Assembly: GCA_036557665.1 (NCBI GenBank)
Contig: DATBHG010000055.1
Location: forward strand, 1-64,000
Source of the DNA: VAZQ01 sp036557665
Lineage (GTDB): Bacteria > Pseudomonadota > Alphaproteobacteria > Rhizobiales > Xanthobacteraceae
DNA: 64,000 nt
Reading direction: 5' to 3'
Both the position numbers and the translations under genes were made by a program. Below are positions 34,407-41,581 of this stretch, piece after piece (positions within the stretch are counted from its first letter, which is position 1; every line of letters begins with the position of its first letter). The notes under the pieces are model-generated. The model worked only from the letters and a program-made list of their open reading frames with translations, had not been told where the DNA came from and did not search any database.

Positions 34407-35387
34407 ATGAGACGGCGCGATTTCATCACGCTGATCGCGGGCTGCGCCGGCGGATGGCCGCGATTGGGGGGCGCGCAGCAAGCGGCGGGGCCGGTCATCG
34501 GTTTCCTGGGCGCGGAAAGCCCGGAACTGTTCGCAAGCCGCCTGCGCGCGTTTCACCAGGGACTTGCGCAGATGGGCTACGTCGAGGGCCGCGATCTCTC
34601 GGTCGAATATCGCTGGGCGAAGGGACACAATGACCGATTGCCGCCGCTGGCCCAGGATCTGGTGCAGCGTCAGGTGCGAGTGATCGTGGCCGGCGGAACG
34701 CCCGCGGCGCTCGCGGCCAAGGCGGCAACGGCGAGCATCGCCATCGTCGCATCGGTTGCGGTCGATCCGCTGGCGGTCGGACTCGTTGCGGGTTTTGCGG
34801 AACCCGGCGGCAACGTGACGGCCGTCACCACGCTCGGCGCCGAGATAGGCCCGAAGCAACTCGAGATCCTGCACGAGCTCGTGCCCGGAGCGACTGTCGC
34901 TCTGCTGCTCAATCCGACCAACCCCGCCATGGCCGACACGGAGGCGCGGAAGCTCTTCACCGCTGCCGGGATGCTGGGTCTGCAGCTGCGGGTGACCGAG
35001 GCGAGCAGCGAAGCCGAATTTGCACGCGCCTTTGCTGCCATGCGCGGTATTCGGGCAGACGCGCTCATCATCGGCAATGATCTGCTTTTCAACAGCCGGC
35101 TTGGCGAGCTGGCCGATCTCGCCCTTCGCAACGCTATCCCGGCCATGCATCAGTATCGCGAGTTCGCTGCGGCGGGCGGCCTGATGAGCTTCGGCGGCAG
35201 CGTTGCAGAGGTCTATCGGCGCAACGGAATCTACACGGCGCGCATCCTCAAGGGGGAGAAGCCGGCAGACCTGCCGGTGCAGCAGGCGACCGAGGTCGAG
35301 CTGGTGCTCAACCTGCGCACCGCGAAGGCGCTCGGCCTCACCGTGCCGCCGACATTGCTCGCCCGCGCCGACGAGATCATCGAGTGA
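34407..35387 (+). CDS. ABC-type substrate-binding protein (PF04392 family)
   Basis: A 326-residue receptor of the ABC_sub_bind (TrpX-like) family, strongly expanded in Bradyrhizobium. It begins MRRRDFITLIAGCAGGWPRL, a Tat-like signal. The mature domain starts PVIGFLGAESPELFASRLRA, with the typical GLAQMGYVEGRDLSVEYRWA and, later, PKQLEILHELVPGATVALLL, LNPTNP, IRADALIIGNDLLF and PAMHQYREFAAAGGLMSFG. No permease or ATPase genes are nearby, so it is an orphan receptor. GGAGG lies before the start. The ligand is unknown; relatives bind aromatic amino acids. Confidence 0.88.
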   Translation: MRRRDFITLIAGCAGGWPRLGGAQQAAGPVIGFLGAESPELFASRLRAFHQGLAQMGYVEGRDLSVEYRWAKGHNDRLPPLAQDLVQRQVRVIVAGGTPAALAAKAATASIAIVASVAVDPLAVGLVAGFAEPGGNVTAVTTLGAEIGPKQLEILHELVPGATVALLLNPTNPAMADTEARKLFTAAGMLGLQLRVTEASSEAEFARAFAAMRGIRADALIIGNDLLFNSRLGELADLALRNAIPAMHQYREFAAAGGLMSFGGSVAEVYRRNGIYTARILKGEKPADLPVQQATEVELVLNLRTAKALGLTVPPTLLARADEIIE

Positions 35388-35401
35388 GCATGATCACTTC
35401 G

Positions 35402-35430
35402 AAGAGGCGAGGCATCTGCCCCGCCCCCAC
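35402..35430. repeat. Dispersed GC-rich palindrome, short copy
   Basis: AAGAGGCGAGGCATCTGCCC followed by CGCCCCCAC matches the arms of the palindrome family with a minimal loop. It lies between convergent genes, 15 bp after a stop codon. Confidence 0.55.
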
Positions 35431-35465
35431 GTAATTTTGCTCTCCTTAGAGGCGGCCTGTCCAGG

Positions 35466-36071
35466 CTAATTCGTGAGCGCCTTCACCGTTTCGGCAAGTT
35501 TCCTGCGCGCGTAGAACATCCGCGTCTTCACCGTGCCAGCGGGCAAGCCGGTGATCGCTGCGGCCTCTTTCACCGATTTGCCGTGGTAGTAGACGAGGTC
35601 GATGATCTCGCGATGCTCGTCGGAGAGCGTGCGCAAAGCCGCGGTCAGCCGCTCGTCCCGATCCTTGTCCTGCAACATGGTTTCGGCATCTCCGGACGGA
35701 TCGCGGATGCTCTCCGCAAGCTCATCGTCGAGCTGAGCGTCGCGCCGGCGCCGGCGTGCCGAAATCGCCTTGTAGCGCGCGATGGCGAGGAGCCACGTGG
35801 ATACCGACGATCGGCCCTCGAACGCGCCGGCCTGCCGCCACACATCGATGAAAACTTCGGACAGAAGGTCCTCGGCGAGCGCTTCGTCGCGAACGATCCG
35901 CAGCAGCCAGCGGTAGACCGAGGTCTGGTGGCGGGCAAAGAGGTGACGCATTGCCGCCTGTTCGCCTCCGGCGATCCGTGCAATCAGAACGTCGTCCGCG
36001 GAGTATTTGGTGGTCGCTTGCATCGGAGCCGATGCAGCGGCCATTCCCGTGCGGACAATGGCTGTTGTCAT
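35466..36071 (-). CDS. ECF-type RNA polymerase sigma factor
   Basis: A 201-residue sigma-70 family factor with only regions 2 and 4. Region 2 spans about 30-95 (MRHLFARHQTSVYRWLLRIV, EALAEDLLSEVFIDVWRQA, then STWLLAIARYKAISARRRRR). Region 4 spans about 140-195 (LSDEHREIIDLVYYHGKSVK, ITGLPAGTVKTRMFYARRKL). ECF factors direct RNA polymerase to stress or envelope promoters. No anti-sigma gene adjoins it: the downstream gene is convergent and the upstream gene divergent. So its control is not visible; an N-terminal 25-residue tail is not conserved in the family. Confidence 0.9.
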   Translation of the reverse strand: MTTAIVRTGMAAASAPMQATTKYSADDVLIARIAGGEQAAMRHLFARHQTSVYRWLLRIVRDEALAEDLLSEVFIDVWRQAGAFEGRSSVSTWLLAIARYKAISARRRRRDAQLDDELAESIRDPSGDAETMLQDKDRDERLTAALRTLSDEHREIIDLVYYHGKSVKEAAAITGLPAGTVKTRMFYARRKLAETVKALTN

Positions 36072-36149
36072 GGTGATCCCCCTGCAATGTCACGTCCCGC
36101 CGGATAATGCGCAGCGGCAAGGAAGGTTCCTGCCGACCTCGCGATTTCT

Positions 36150-36182
36150 CAGCTTGACCCCAAGATCAGCTTGACCCCAAGA
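36150..36182. repeat. Short direct repeat between divergent genes
   Basis: CAGCTTGACCCCAAGA occurs twice with a 17-bp period, between the ECF sigma gene and the TctC-type gene. Two half-turn-spaced copies in a divergent promoter region could be a regulator or sigma binding site, but it may be a chance duplication. Confidence 0.5.
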
Positions 36183-36272
36183 ATCGGGTGCGCGACTGCC
36201 ACAGCTGTGCCAAGATTCTGCCGCGGAGCGGACGCTTCCTGAAAAAGGCGCTGGCGGATCCGGGAGACGATA

Positions 36273-37265
36273 ATGCGGCGGCTGTGTTCTTCACTGTTAC
36301 GGCGCTCGCCTACGCGCGTCGCGTCTGCGCTCGCATGCGTGCTTGCTCTGGCGGGTCTCGCCTGCGGGCAGGACTGGCCGCAGCGTCCCGTGCGCATCAT
36401 CGGGCCCTATGCCGCGGGCGGCAACGCGGATGTCCTCGCCCGGCTGACGGCGCAGCGCCTGAGCGAGAGCTTGGGGCAGCAATTCGTCGTCGAAAACCGC
36501 GTCGGCGGCAACGGCATCATCGCCGGGGAAGCGGTCGCGCATGCGGCGCCTGACGGCTACACCCTGCTCTGGGGAGTCCTGCCGCCGCTGGCGATCCAGC
36601 CTGCCCTGAGCAGGGTGCCCTACGACTCGCGCAAGGATTTTGCCCCGATCAGCATCGTGGCGACCAACCCGTTCGTCCTCGTTGTCAACAAGGGCCTCCC
36701 GGTCGACACGGTGGCGGAGCTCATCGCCTGGGTGCGCGCGCAGCCTGCTACACCCAGCTATGCCGAAGGTGCCGTTGGCAGCGTCACTCATCTTGCGATG
36801 GCGCTGTTCCTGCACCGGGCCGGTATCGCCATGACGAATGTCAGCTACAGGGGCAACGCGCCGGCGCTGACCGATGTGGTGGCGGGCCATCTTCCCACCA
36901 TGTTCTCGAACCTGTCCGATGCCTTGCCGCATCTTGCAAGCGGCGCCATCCGCGCCCTTGCGGTATCGAGCGAAAAGCGCACGCCGCGGCTGCCCGATGT
37001 GCCCACCATCGCCGAGACCGGCTTCCCCGGTTTCAACGTGATCACCTGGAATGGGCTGGCCGCGCCGGCAGGCACCCCCAAGCCGATCATCGATCGGCTT
37101 GCTGCCGAGATCCGCCTCGCCGTCAAGGATCCGGCTTTCGTCGCGCGGCTGGCAAGCCTTGGCGCCGATCCGCTCGACGATACGCCCGAGGAGTTCGCGG
37201 CGCGGATATCCGCGGACCTCGACCTCTGGGGTCAGGCGGTAGCCGCTGCCGGGATCAAGCCGTAG
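36273..37265 (+). CDS. Bug/TctC-family solute receptor (first)
   Basis: A 330-residue tripartite tricarboxylate transporter receptor. The signal peptide is in residues 1-32 (ASALACVLALAGLACG). The mature domain begins DWPQRPVRIIGPYAAGGNAD, the Bug hallmark (WPxRPVRxIVP-like), with QQFVVENRVGGNGIIAGEAV, PDGYTLLWG and later LPDVPTIAETGFPGFNVITW and the C-terminal GADPLDDTPEEFAA. These bind carboxylates such as citrate or aromatic acids. No tctAB permease genes are nearby, so it is an orphan receptor, as is usual in this order. A second Bug gene follows. Confidence 0.9.
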   Translation: MRRLCSSLLRRSPTRVASALACVLALAGLACGQDWPQRPVRIIGPYAAGGNADVLARLTAQRLSESLGQQFVVENRVGGNGIIAGEAVAHAAPDGYTLLWGVLPPLAIQPALSRVPYDSRKDFAPISIVATNPFVLVVNKGLPVDTVAELIAWVRAQPATPSYAEGAVGSVTHLAMALFLHRAGIAMTNVSYRGNAPALTDVVAGHLPTMFSNLSDALPHLASGAIRALAVSSEKRTPRLPDVPTIAETGFPGFNVITWNGLAAPAGTPKPIIDRLAAEIRLAVKDPAFVARLASLGADPLDDTPEEFAARISADLDLWGQAVAAAGIKP

Positions 37266-37423
37266 CGCCGCGCGTCTGCAATTGCGCTGTCACGGGCATC
37301 GCGCGCGTGGTCTCGGACGCTTCAGGCACAGACACGGGCACCGTGACGCGGTGCCCGGTTCCGGATTTCGCTTCGCTCCTCCGGGTGACGCTGCTATCTC
37401 ATCCGCGAAAAGAGGAGGAAACC

Positions 37424-38398
37424 ATGCCCAAGGCACTACGCCCGTTGGTCTTTGCGATAGCCGCTGTCGCGACGGCCGTTCTCGGGCTCGCACCGCCGGC
37501 GGCGGCACAGGGTTGGCCGCAGCGACCGGTCAAATTCGTCGTGACGCTCGGCGCCGGATCCGGCGTCGACATTGGCACGCGTCTGTTGGCCGACCGTCTG
37601 AGCGCGCGGTGGGGCCAGCCTGTGGTGGTGGAGAATCGTCCGGGCGGCGACGGCATCGTGGCCATCACCAGCTTCCTAAGCGCGCATGATGATCACGTGC
37701 TTCTGGCGGCGCCCACCTCGTCCTTCACTGCCCATCCTTATCTGCACGACAGCCTGCCGTACAAACAAAGCGATCTCCTGCCGATCGCGCGGGTGTCGAA
37801 CACCGTCATCGCTCTCTCGGTGCCGGTTTCGCTCCAGGCAGCAAGCTTCGCCGACGTAGTCGCCAAGGCGCGCGCGCAGCCGGGAAAGCTCAACTGGGCG
37901 GGGGTTACGGGGGCGCTCGATTTTGCCTTCGCGGGGTTTCTCAAGGCGAAGGGCTTGAACATGCCCAAGGTGCCGTACCGCAATCCGGTGGAGGCAGCCA
38001 ATGATGTCGCCGAAGGGCGGGTACAGGTCTACGAGGGCGCCTACGCAATTGCGCGCCCGCAGATCGAGGCCGGTCGGATCAAGCCCATCATGCTGACGAA
38101 CAGCGTGCGCGCTCCCATGCTGCCCCAGGTTCCTACTGCGGCCGAATCCGGTTTTCCGGAGCTCACGATGGACGGCCTCGTGGGCTTCTTCGGTCCGCCC
38201 GGGATGCCGCTCGCGTTGCGGGAGCGGATTGCAAGCGATGTGCGCGCGGTCAGCGATGCGACCATAGAGTCGCGCCTGCTGGCAACCGGTCAGCTCCCCA
38301 ACCCGGGCGGACCGGCCGAATTTGCCGCCGCCGCCGACCAGCAGCGAGCGCGGCTCGCCGAGGTCGCCAGGGATCTGGGTATCAAGGCCAGCCAGTGA
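37424..38398 (+). CDS. Bug/TctC-family solute receptor (second)
   Basis: A 324-residue Bug protein. Signal peptide in residues 1-28 (VFAIAAVATAVLGLAPPAAA). The mature part begins GWPQRPVKFVVTLGAGSGVD, with WGQPVVVENRPGGDGIVAIT, YKQSDLLPIARVSN and later LPQVPTAAESGFPELTMDGL. AGGAGG precedes the ATG at 37424. It lies 158 bp after the first Bug gene and only 11 bp before the NitT/TauT-type receptor gene, so it may share that transcript. The substrate is unknown. Confidence 0.9.
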   Translation: MPKALRPLVFAIAAVATAVLGLAPPAAAQGWPQRPVKFVVTLGAGSGVDIGTRLLADRLSARWGQPVVVENRPGGDGIVAITSFLSAHDDHVLLAAPTSSFTAHPYLHDSLPYKQSDLLPIARVSNTVIALSVPVSLQAASFADVVAKARAQPGKLNWAGVTGALDFAFAGFLKAKGLNMPKVPYRNPVEAANDVAEGRVQVYEGAYAIARPQIEAGRIKPIMLTNSVRAPMLPQVPTAAESGFPELTMDGLVGFFGPPGMPLALRERIASDVRAVSDATIESRLLATGQLPNPGGPAEFAAAADQQRARLAEVARDLGIKASQ

Positions 38399-38409
38399 GG
38401 AGCTCCAAC

Positions 38410-39402
38410 ATGATTTTCAAGCTGGCGACCATCGCCTGTGCCGGTGCATTGACGTTTGCGCAGGCCCCGAGTGCGCTTGCCGCCAAGATCAAGCTGGTCT
38501 CTGCCGGCCCGGTAACGACCTATTCGCTCCCGTTTCTGGTCGCCCTCAGGAAGGGATGGCTCGACGGCCTGGAGATCGAGGACCTCCACGTCACGGGGGA
38601 CGCCAACACCATGCGGGTGCTCTTGTCCGGCAACGCCGACATCGGGGTGATCGGCACGCTCAACGTGCTCGCGTCGATCCATTCCGGTGCGAGCATCCGC
38701 GCAATCCATTCCTGGCAGCCGATCGGCGACTACAGCCTGGTGCTGGCCACCGGTAAAGGCACGAAGCTCGAGGACCTCGCCGGCAAGACGTTCGCCACCT
38801 CCGGTCCCGGCGCCTTGCCCGATCAGCTGCCGCGCCTCGTCATGCGCAAGCACGGCATCGACGAATCGACCACGCGCTTCGTGCAGGTCGGCGGTCACGC
38901 TGCGCGCCTGCAGGCCGTGATCGGCGGGCGCGCCGATGCGACGCTGATCAACACCGTCACGGCGCTCAAAGGCGTGCAGGAGGGCAAGGTCACCGTGCTG
39001 ACGAAACTGTCGGCCGAGTTTCCCGGCCTCGGCTACATCTGGAGCGTGGTACGCGCCGAATCCCTGGACAAGCCGGAGATGACCGCCGCCTTTGCGACGA
39101 TGACCGAGGGGAGCATTCGCGGCTCGCGTTACATCATGGAAAATCCTGACGGCGCGGCTGCGATTCTGCACCAGTCGCTTCCCGATCTCGCCCTGCCGTT
39201 TCTCACATCGGTGGTGCGAGACCTTAATTCCGAAAAGGTCTGGGGCACCGACGGCGGGCTCGATCCGGCCATCGAGGAGTTCACTGCCGATCTCAATATG
39301 AAGCTCGGCAACCTGCCGGTGGCGCCCCCGCCGAAGGATGTGTTGGAGCCACGCTTCGTCAACGCCGCCATGCAGAAGCTCGGCGCTTTTCAGAAGAAGT
39401 AG
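38410..39402 (+). CDS. NitT/TauT-type ABC transporter substrate-binding protein
   Basis: A 330-residue receptor. Signal peptide in residues 1-26 (TIACAGALTFAQAPSALA). The mature part begins AKIKLVSAGPVTTYSLPFLV, with LRKGWLDGLEIEDLHV, VLLSGNADIGVIGTLN and GTKLEDLAGKTFATSGPGAL, as in the aliphatic-sulfonate/nitrate class. The start is the ATG at 38410 with GAGGAG upstream. The ATPase (39876) and permease (40649) genes follow, but a DUF559 module of about 450 bp has been inserted between receptor and ATPase genes. The ligand is unknown. Confidence 0.87.
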   Translation: MIFKLATIACAGALTFAQAPSALAAKIKLVSAGPVTTYSLPFLVALRKGWLDGLEIEDLHVTGDANTMRVLLSGNADIGVIGTLNVLASIHSGASIRAIHSWQPIGDYSLVLATGKGTKLEDLAGKTFATSGPGALPDQLPRLVMRKHGIDESTTRFVQVGGHAARLQAVIGGRADATLINTVTALKGVQEGKVTVLTKLSAEFPGLGYIWSVVRAESLDKPEMTAAFATMTEGSIRGSRYIMENPDGAAAILHQSLPDLALPFLTSVVRDLNSEKVWGTDGGLDPAIEEFTADLNMKLGNLPVAPPPKDVLEPRFVNAAMQKLGAFQKK

Positions 39403-39414
39403 AGGGGGCCGAAT

Positions 39415-39863
39415 CCCTCCCCCGCAGGGGGAGGGTGGCCGCCGTAAGGCGGCCGGGTGGGGGTATCATGGCCAACGAGCTGGCCCGCGCCTTGCGCAAA
39501 CAAATGACCCTGCAGGAGGTCAAGTTGTGGGTTCATCTGCGCAGCTGGAGAAAGCATGGATTCCACTTCCGGCGACAGTCGCCGCGCAATGGCCGCATCG
39601 TGGATTTCGTCTGTCTAAAGCATCGCCTGATCGTTGAGGTCGATGGAGGCCAGCACAACCTCGATGCACACGCTCGGCGCGATGCGCTGCGCGATGATTG
39701 TTTTGCCAGCCGAGGTTTCAGGACTCTTCGTTTCTGGAATAATGATATCGATCGCAATCTGAACGGCGTGCTTGAAAGTATAGCCGCAGCGCTTCACGAC
39801 CCCCCACCCCGGCGACCCCCGACCAAGTCGGGGGTCGGCCGCCCTCCCCCTACGGGGCAGGGA
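39415..39863. mobile_element. DUF559 module with flanking inverted repeats
   Basis: The nuclease-like gene at 39468 is framed by related GC-rich repeats in opposite orientation. Left (39415-39464): hairpins CCCTCCCCC-GCA-GGGGGAGGG and GGCCGCC-GTAA-GGCGGCC, then GGGTGGGGGT. Right (39797-39863): the mirror image with ACCCCCCACCCCGG, CGACCCCCGAC-CAA-GTCGGGGGTCG and CCCTCCCCCTACGGGGCAGGG (the last split by a short loop). The module lies between receptor and ATPase genes of one ABC operon, which suggests insertion. From experience such repeats often flank DUF559 genes in alphaproteobacteria. Confidence 0.65.
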
Positions 39864-39866
39864 TAA
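39468..39866 (+). CDS. DUF559 (Vsr/PD-(D/E)XK-like) endonuclease-domain protein
   Basis: A 132-residue protein: MANELARALRKQMTLQEVKL, WVHLRSWRKHGFHFRRQSP, GRIVDFVCLKHRLIVEVDGG, QHNLDAHARRDALRDDCFAS, then GFRTLRFWNNDIDRN. The acidic site DFV...EVDGxQH is that of the DUF559 family, which has a very-short-patch-repair-like nuclease fold. The last 22 residues, rich in Pro and Arg, are encoded by the right-hand repeat, so the ORF and the repeat belong together. It resembles a selfish or repeat-spreading nuclease more than a repair enzyme. It is in the same direction as the ABC genes. Confidence 0.85.
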   Translation: MANELARALRKQMTLQEVKLWVHLRSWRKHGFHFRRQSPRNGRIVDFVCLKHRLIVEVDGGQHNLDAHARRDALRDDCFASRGFRTLRFWNNDIDRNLNGVLESIAAALHDPPPRRPPTKSGVGRPPPTGQG

Positions 39867-39875
39867 GGCCCTCGC

Positions 39876-40652
39876 ATGGTCGTCTACGACAATGTCAGCA
39901 AATTTTTTGCGGTCCGCGGCGGCGGCGAGCGGCATGACGCCGAGCTGATGGTTGCGCTCGACCGCGTGAGCGCGAGCGTTGGCAAAGGCGAGCTGGTGAC
40001 GCTCCTTGGCCCGAGCGGCTGCGGCAAGACCACGCTGCTGCGCCTCACGGCCGGGCTCATCGCCGCCGACGAGGGCTGCATCACCATCGAAGGAAAGAAA
40101 GTCACTGCGCCGCGCAAGGATGCTTGCATGGTGTTCCAGAGCTTCGCGCTGCTGCCGTGGCGCACGGTGATGGGCAATGTCGAGTTCCCGTTGGAGATCG
40201 ACGGTGTCTCTGTCCCGGAGCGCCGCGAGCAGGCGCGCCACTTTCTGGACCTCGTCGGGCTCGGCGCCTTTCCCGAGCACTATCCCCACGAGCTCTCCGG
40301 CGGCATGCAGCAGCGCGTGGGGATCGCGCGCGCGCTGATGCGCAGGCCCATCCTGATCTTCATGGACGAGCCTTTCGGCGCGCTCGATGCGCAGACGCGC
40401 GAGCAGCTGCAGGAGGACTTCCTGCGCATCTGGTCGCGAACCGGGGCAACGGTCGTCTTCGTCACCCACAGCATCGACGAGGCGCTGTTTCTCTCCGACC
40501 GCATTTTCGTGTTCGACACCAGGCCCGGACGCATTCGCAGCATCGTCGAGTCGCCGGTCGCATCGGTCCGCCTCGCGGGCGACGTGCGCGCCCATCCCGC
40601 GTTCGGCAAATATCGCGCCGAGTTGCGCAATATGCTCAGGAGCAACCCATGA
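39876..40652 (+). CDS. NitT/TauT-type ABC transporter ATP-binding protein
   Basis: A 258-residue ATPase with Walker A LLGPSGCGKTTLLRLTAGL, Q-loop ACMVFQSFALLPWRTVMGN, signature LSGGMQQRVGIARALMR, Walker B ILIFMDEPFGALDAQTREQ and switch VVFVTHSIDEAL. The PWR motif marks the SsuB/TauB group. An insertion-like stretch (VRGGGERHDAELMVALD) follows the first strand. Its stop overlaps the permease start (ATGA at 40649). It should work with the receptor at 38410, from which it is separated by the DUF559 module. Confidence 0.92.
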   Translation: MVVYDNVSKFFAVRGGGERHDAELMVALDRVSASVGKGELVTLLGPSGCGKTTLLRLTAGLIAADEGCITIEGKKVTAPRKDACMVFQSFALLPWRTVMGNVEFPLEIDGVSVPERREQARHFLDLVGLGAFPEHYPHELSGGMQQRVGIARALMRRPILIFMDEPFGALDAQTREQLQEDFLRIWSRTGATVVFVTHSIDEALFLSDRIFVFDTRPGRIRSIVESPVASVRLAGDVRAHPAFGKYRAELRNMLRSNP

Positions 40653-41488
40653 CGTCCCTGGAGAGCGCGGCGCCGCGCGTTTCCGTTCCGGCGCCCAGGC
40701 CCGCACCGGCGGAGCGGCTGCGCGCGCTTTTGCTCAGCCCCAATGCCATCCGTACCGCCTCGGTCGCTGTGTTCTTCGTCATATGGGAATACTACGGCCG
40801 GCGCATGGATCCGATCTTCATGGCGCCGCCGAGCGCGATCCTCGAGGCGGCCGTGACGCTGGTGCGGAACGGCGCCCTGGAGAAGGCGATGGCACAGACG
40901 CTGTGGCCGTTCGCCGCCGGCATGGCGCTCACCGTCGTCGTCGGCATCCTCCTCGGCATCCTGATGGCGCAGTGGCGTACGCTCGAATACGTGCTCGATC
41001 CCTTCATCAATGCGCTCTACGCCATCCCGCGCATCGCGCTGGTGCCGCTGATCATCCTGTGGGCGGGCCTCGAGTTCGCCGGCAAGGTCACCATCCTGGT
41101 CTCCATCGCGATCTTTCCGATTACGGTCAATACGTTTTCCGGTATTCGCGACGTGCGCGGCTCCATGCTGGAGATCGGCCGCGCCTATGGTGCGACCGAA
41201 TGGCAGATCTTCTGGAAGATCGTTCTGCCCGCGGCGCTGCCGTTCATCATGGCGGGCGTGCGGCTTGCCGTCGGGCTCGCGATCATCGGCATCATCGTCG
41301 CCGAGTTCTTCACCGCCATCAGCGGCCTCGGCGGCATGATCGTCGAGTACGCCAACGTGTTTGCGACCGCCAAGCTGTTCGTGCCCATCATCGTCATCGC
41401 GCTCATCGGCGTCGTCCTCACCGAGCTGGTGATGCGGCTGGAGCGGCGCATGTCGCGCTGGCGGGCGCTGGAGCGCGAGCGGTTCTGA
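40649..41488 (+). CDS. NitT/TauT-type ABC transporter permease
   Basis: A 279-residue permease. After about 35 polar residues come the membrane segments (TASVAVFFVIWEYYGR first), then MALTVVVGILLGILMAQWR, the coupling loop EIGRAYGATEWQIFWKIVLP and AALPFIMAGVRLAVGLAIIG. The end is RALERERF-like and basic. Family BPD_transp_1, SsuC type. Translation is coupled to the ATPase. The stop is followed after 18 bp by a copy of the dispersed palindrome. Confidence 0.92.
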   Translation: MTSLESAAPRVSVPAPRPAPAERLRALLLSPNAIRTASVAVFFVIWEYYGRRMDPIFMAPPSAILEAAVTLVRNGALEKAMAQTLWPFAAGMALTVVVGILLGILMAQWRTLEYVLDPFINALYAIPRIALVPLIILWAGLEFAGKVTILVSIAIFPITVNTFSGIRDVRGSMLEIGRAYGATEWQIFWKIVLPAALPFIMAGVRLAVGLAIIGIIVAEFFTAISGLGGMIVEYANVFATAKLFVPIIVIALIGVVLTELVMRLERRMSRWRALERERF

Positions 41489-41505
41489 CAACGCCCTCGC
41501 TCCTC

Positions 41506-41581
41506 GTAGAGGCGACGCATGCGTCGCCCAGCCGCTGCCCCGTTGTTGATCGAACAGGGCGGGGCGGTGCCTCGCCCCTAG
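41506..41581. repeat. Dispersed GC-rich palindrome, long copy
   Basis: GTAGAGGCGACGCATGCGTC with its own small palindrome forms the left part; GGGCGGGGCGGTGCCTCGCC then CCTAG the right part. The last bases overlap the stop codon of the leftward CoxL-like gene. It sits between convergent genes and is similar in build to the copy at 57880. Confidence 0.7.
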
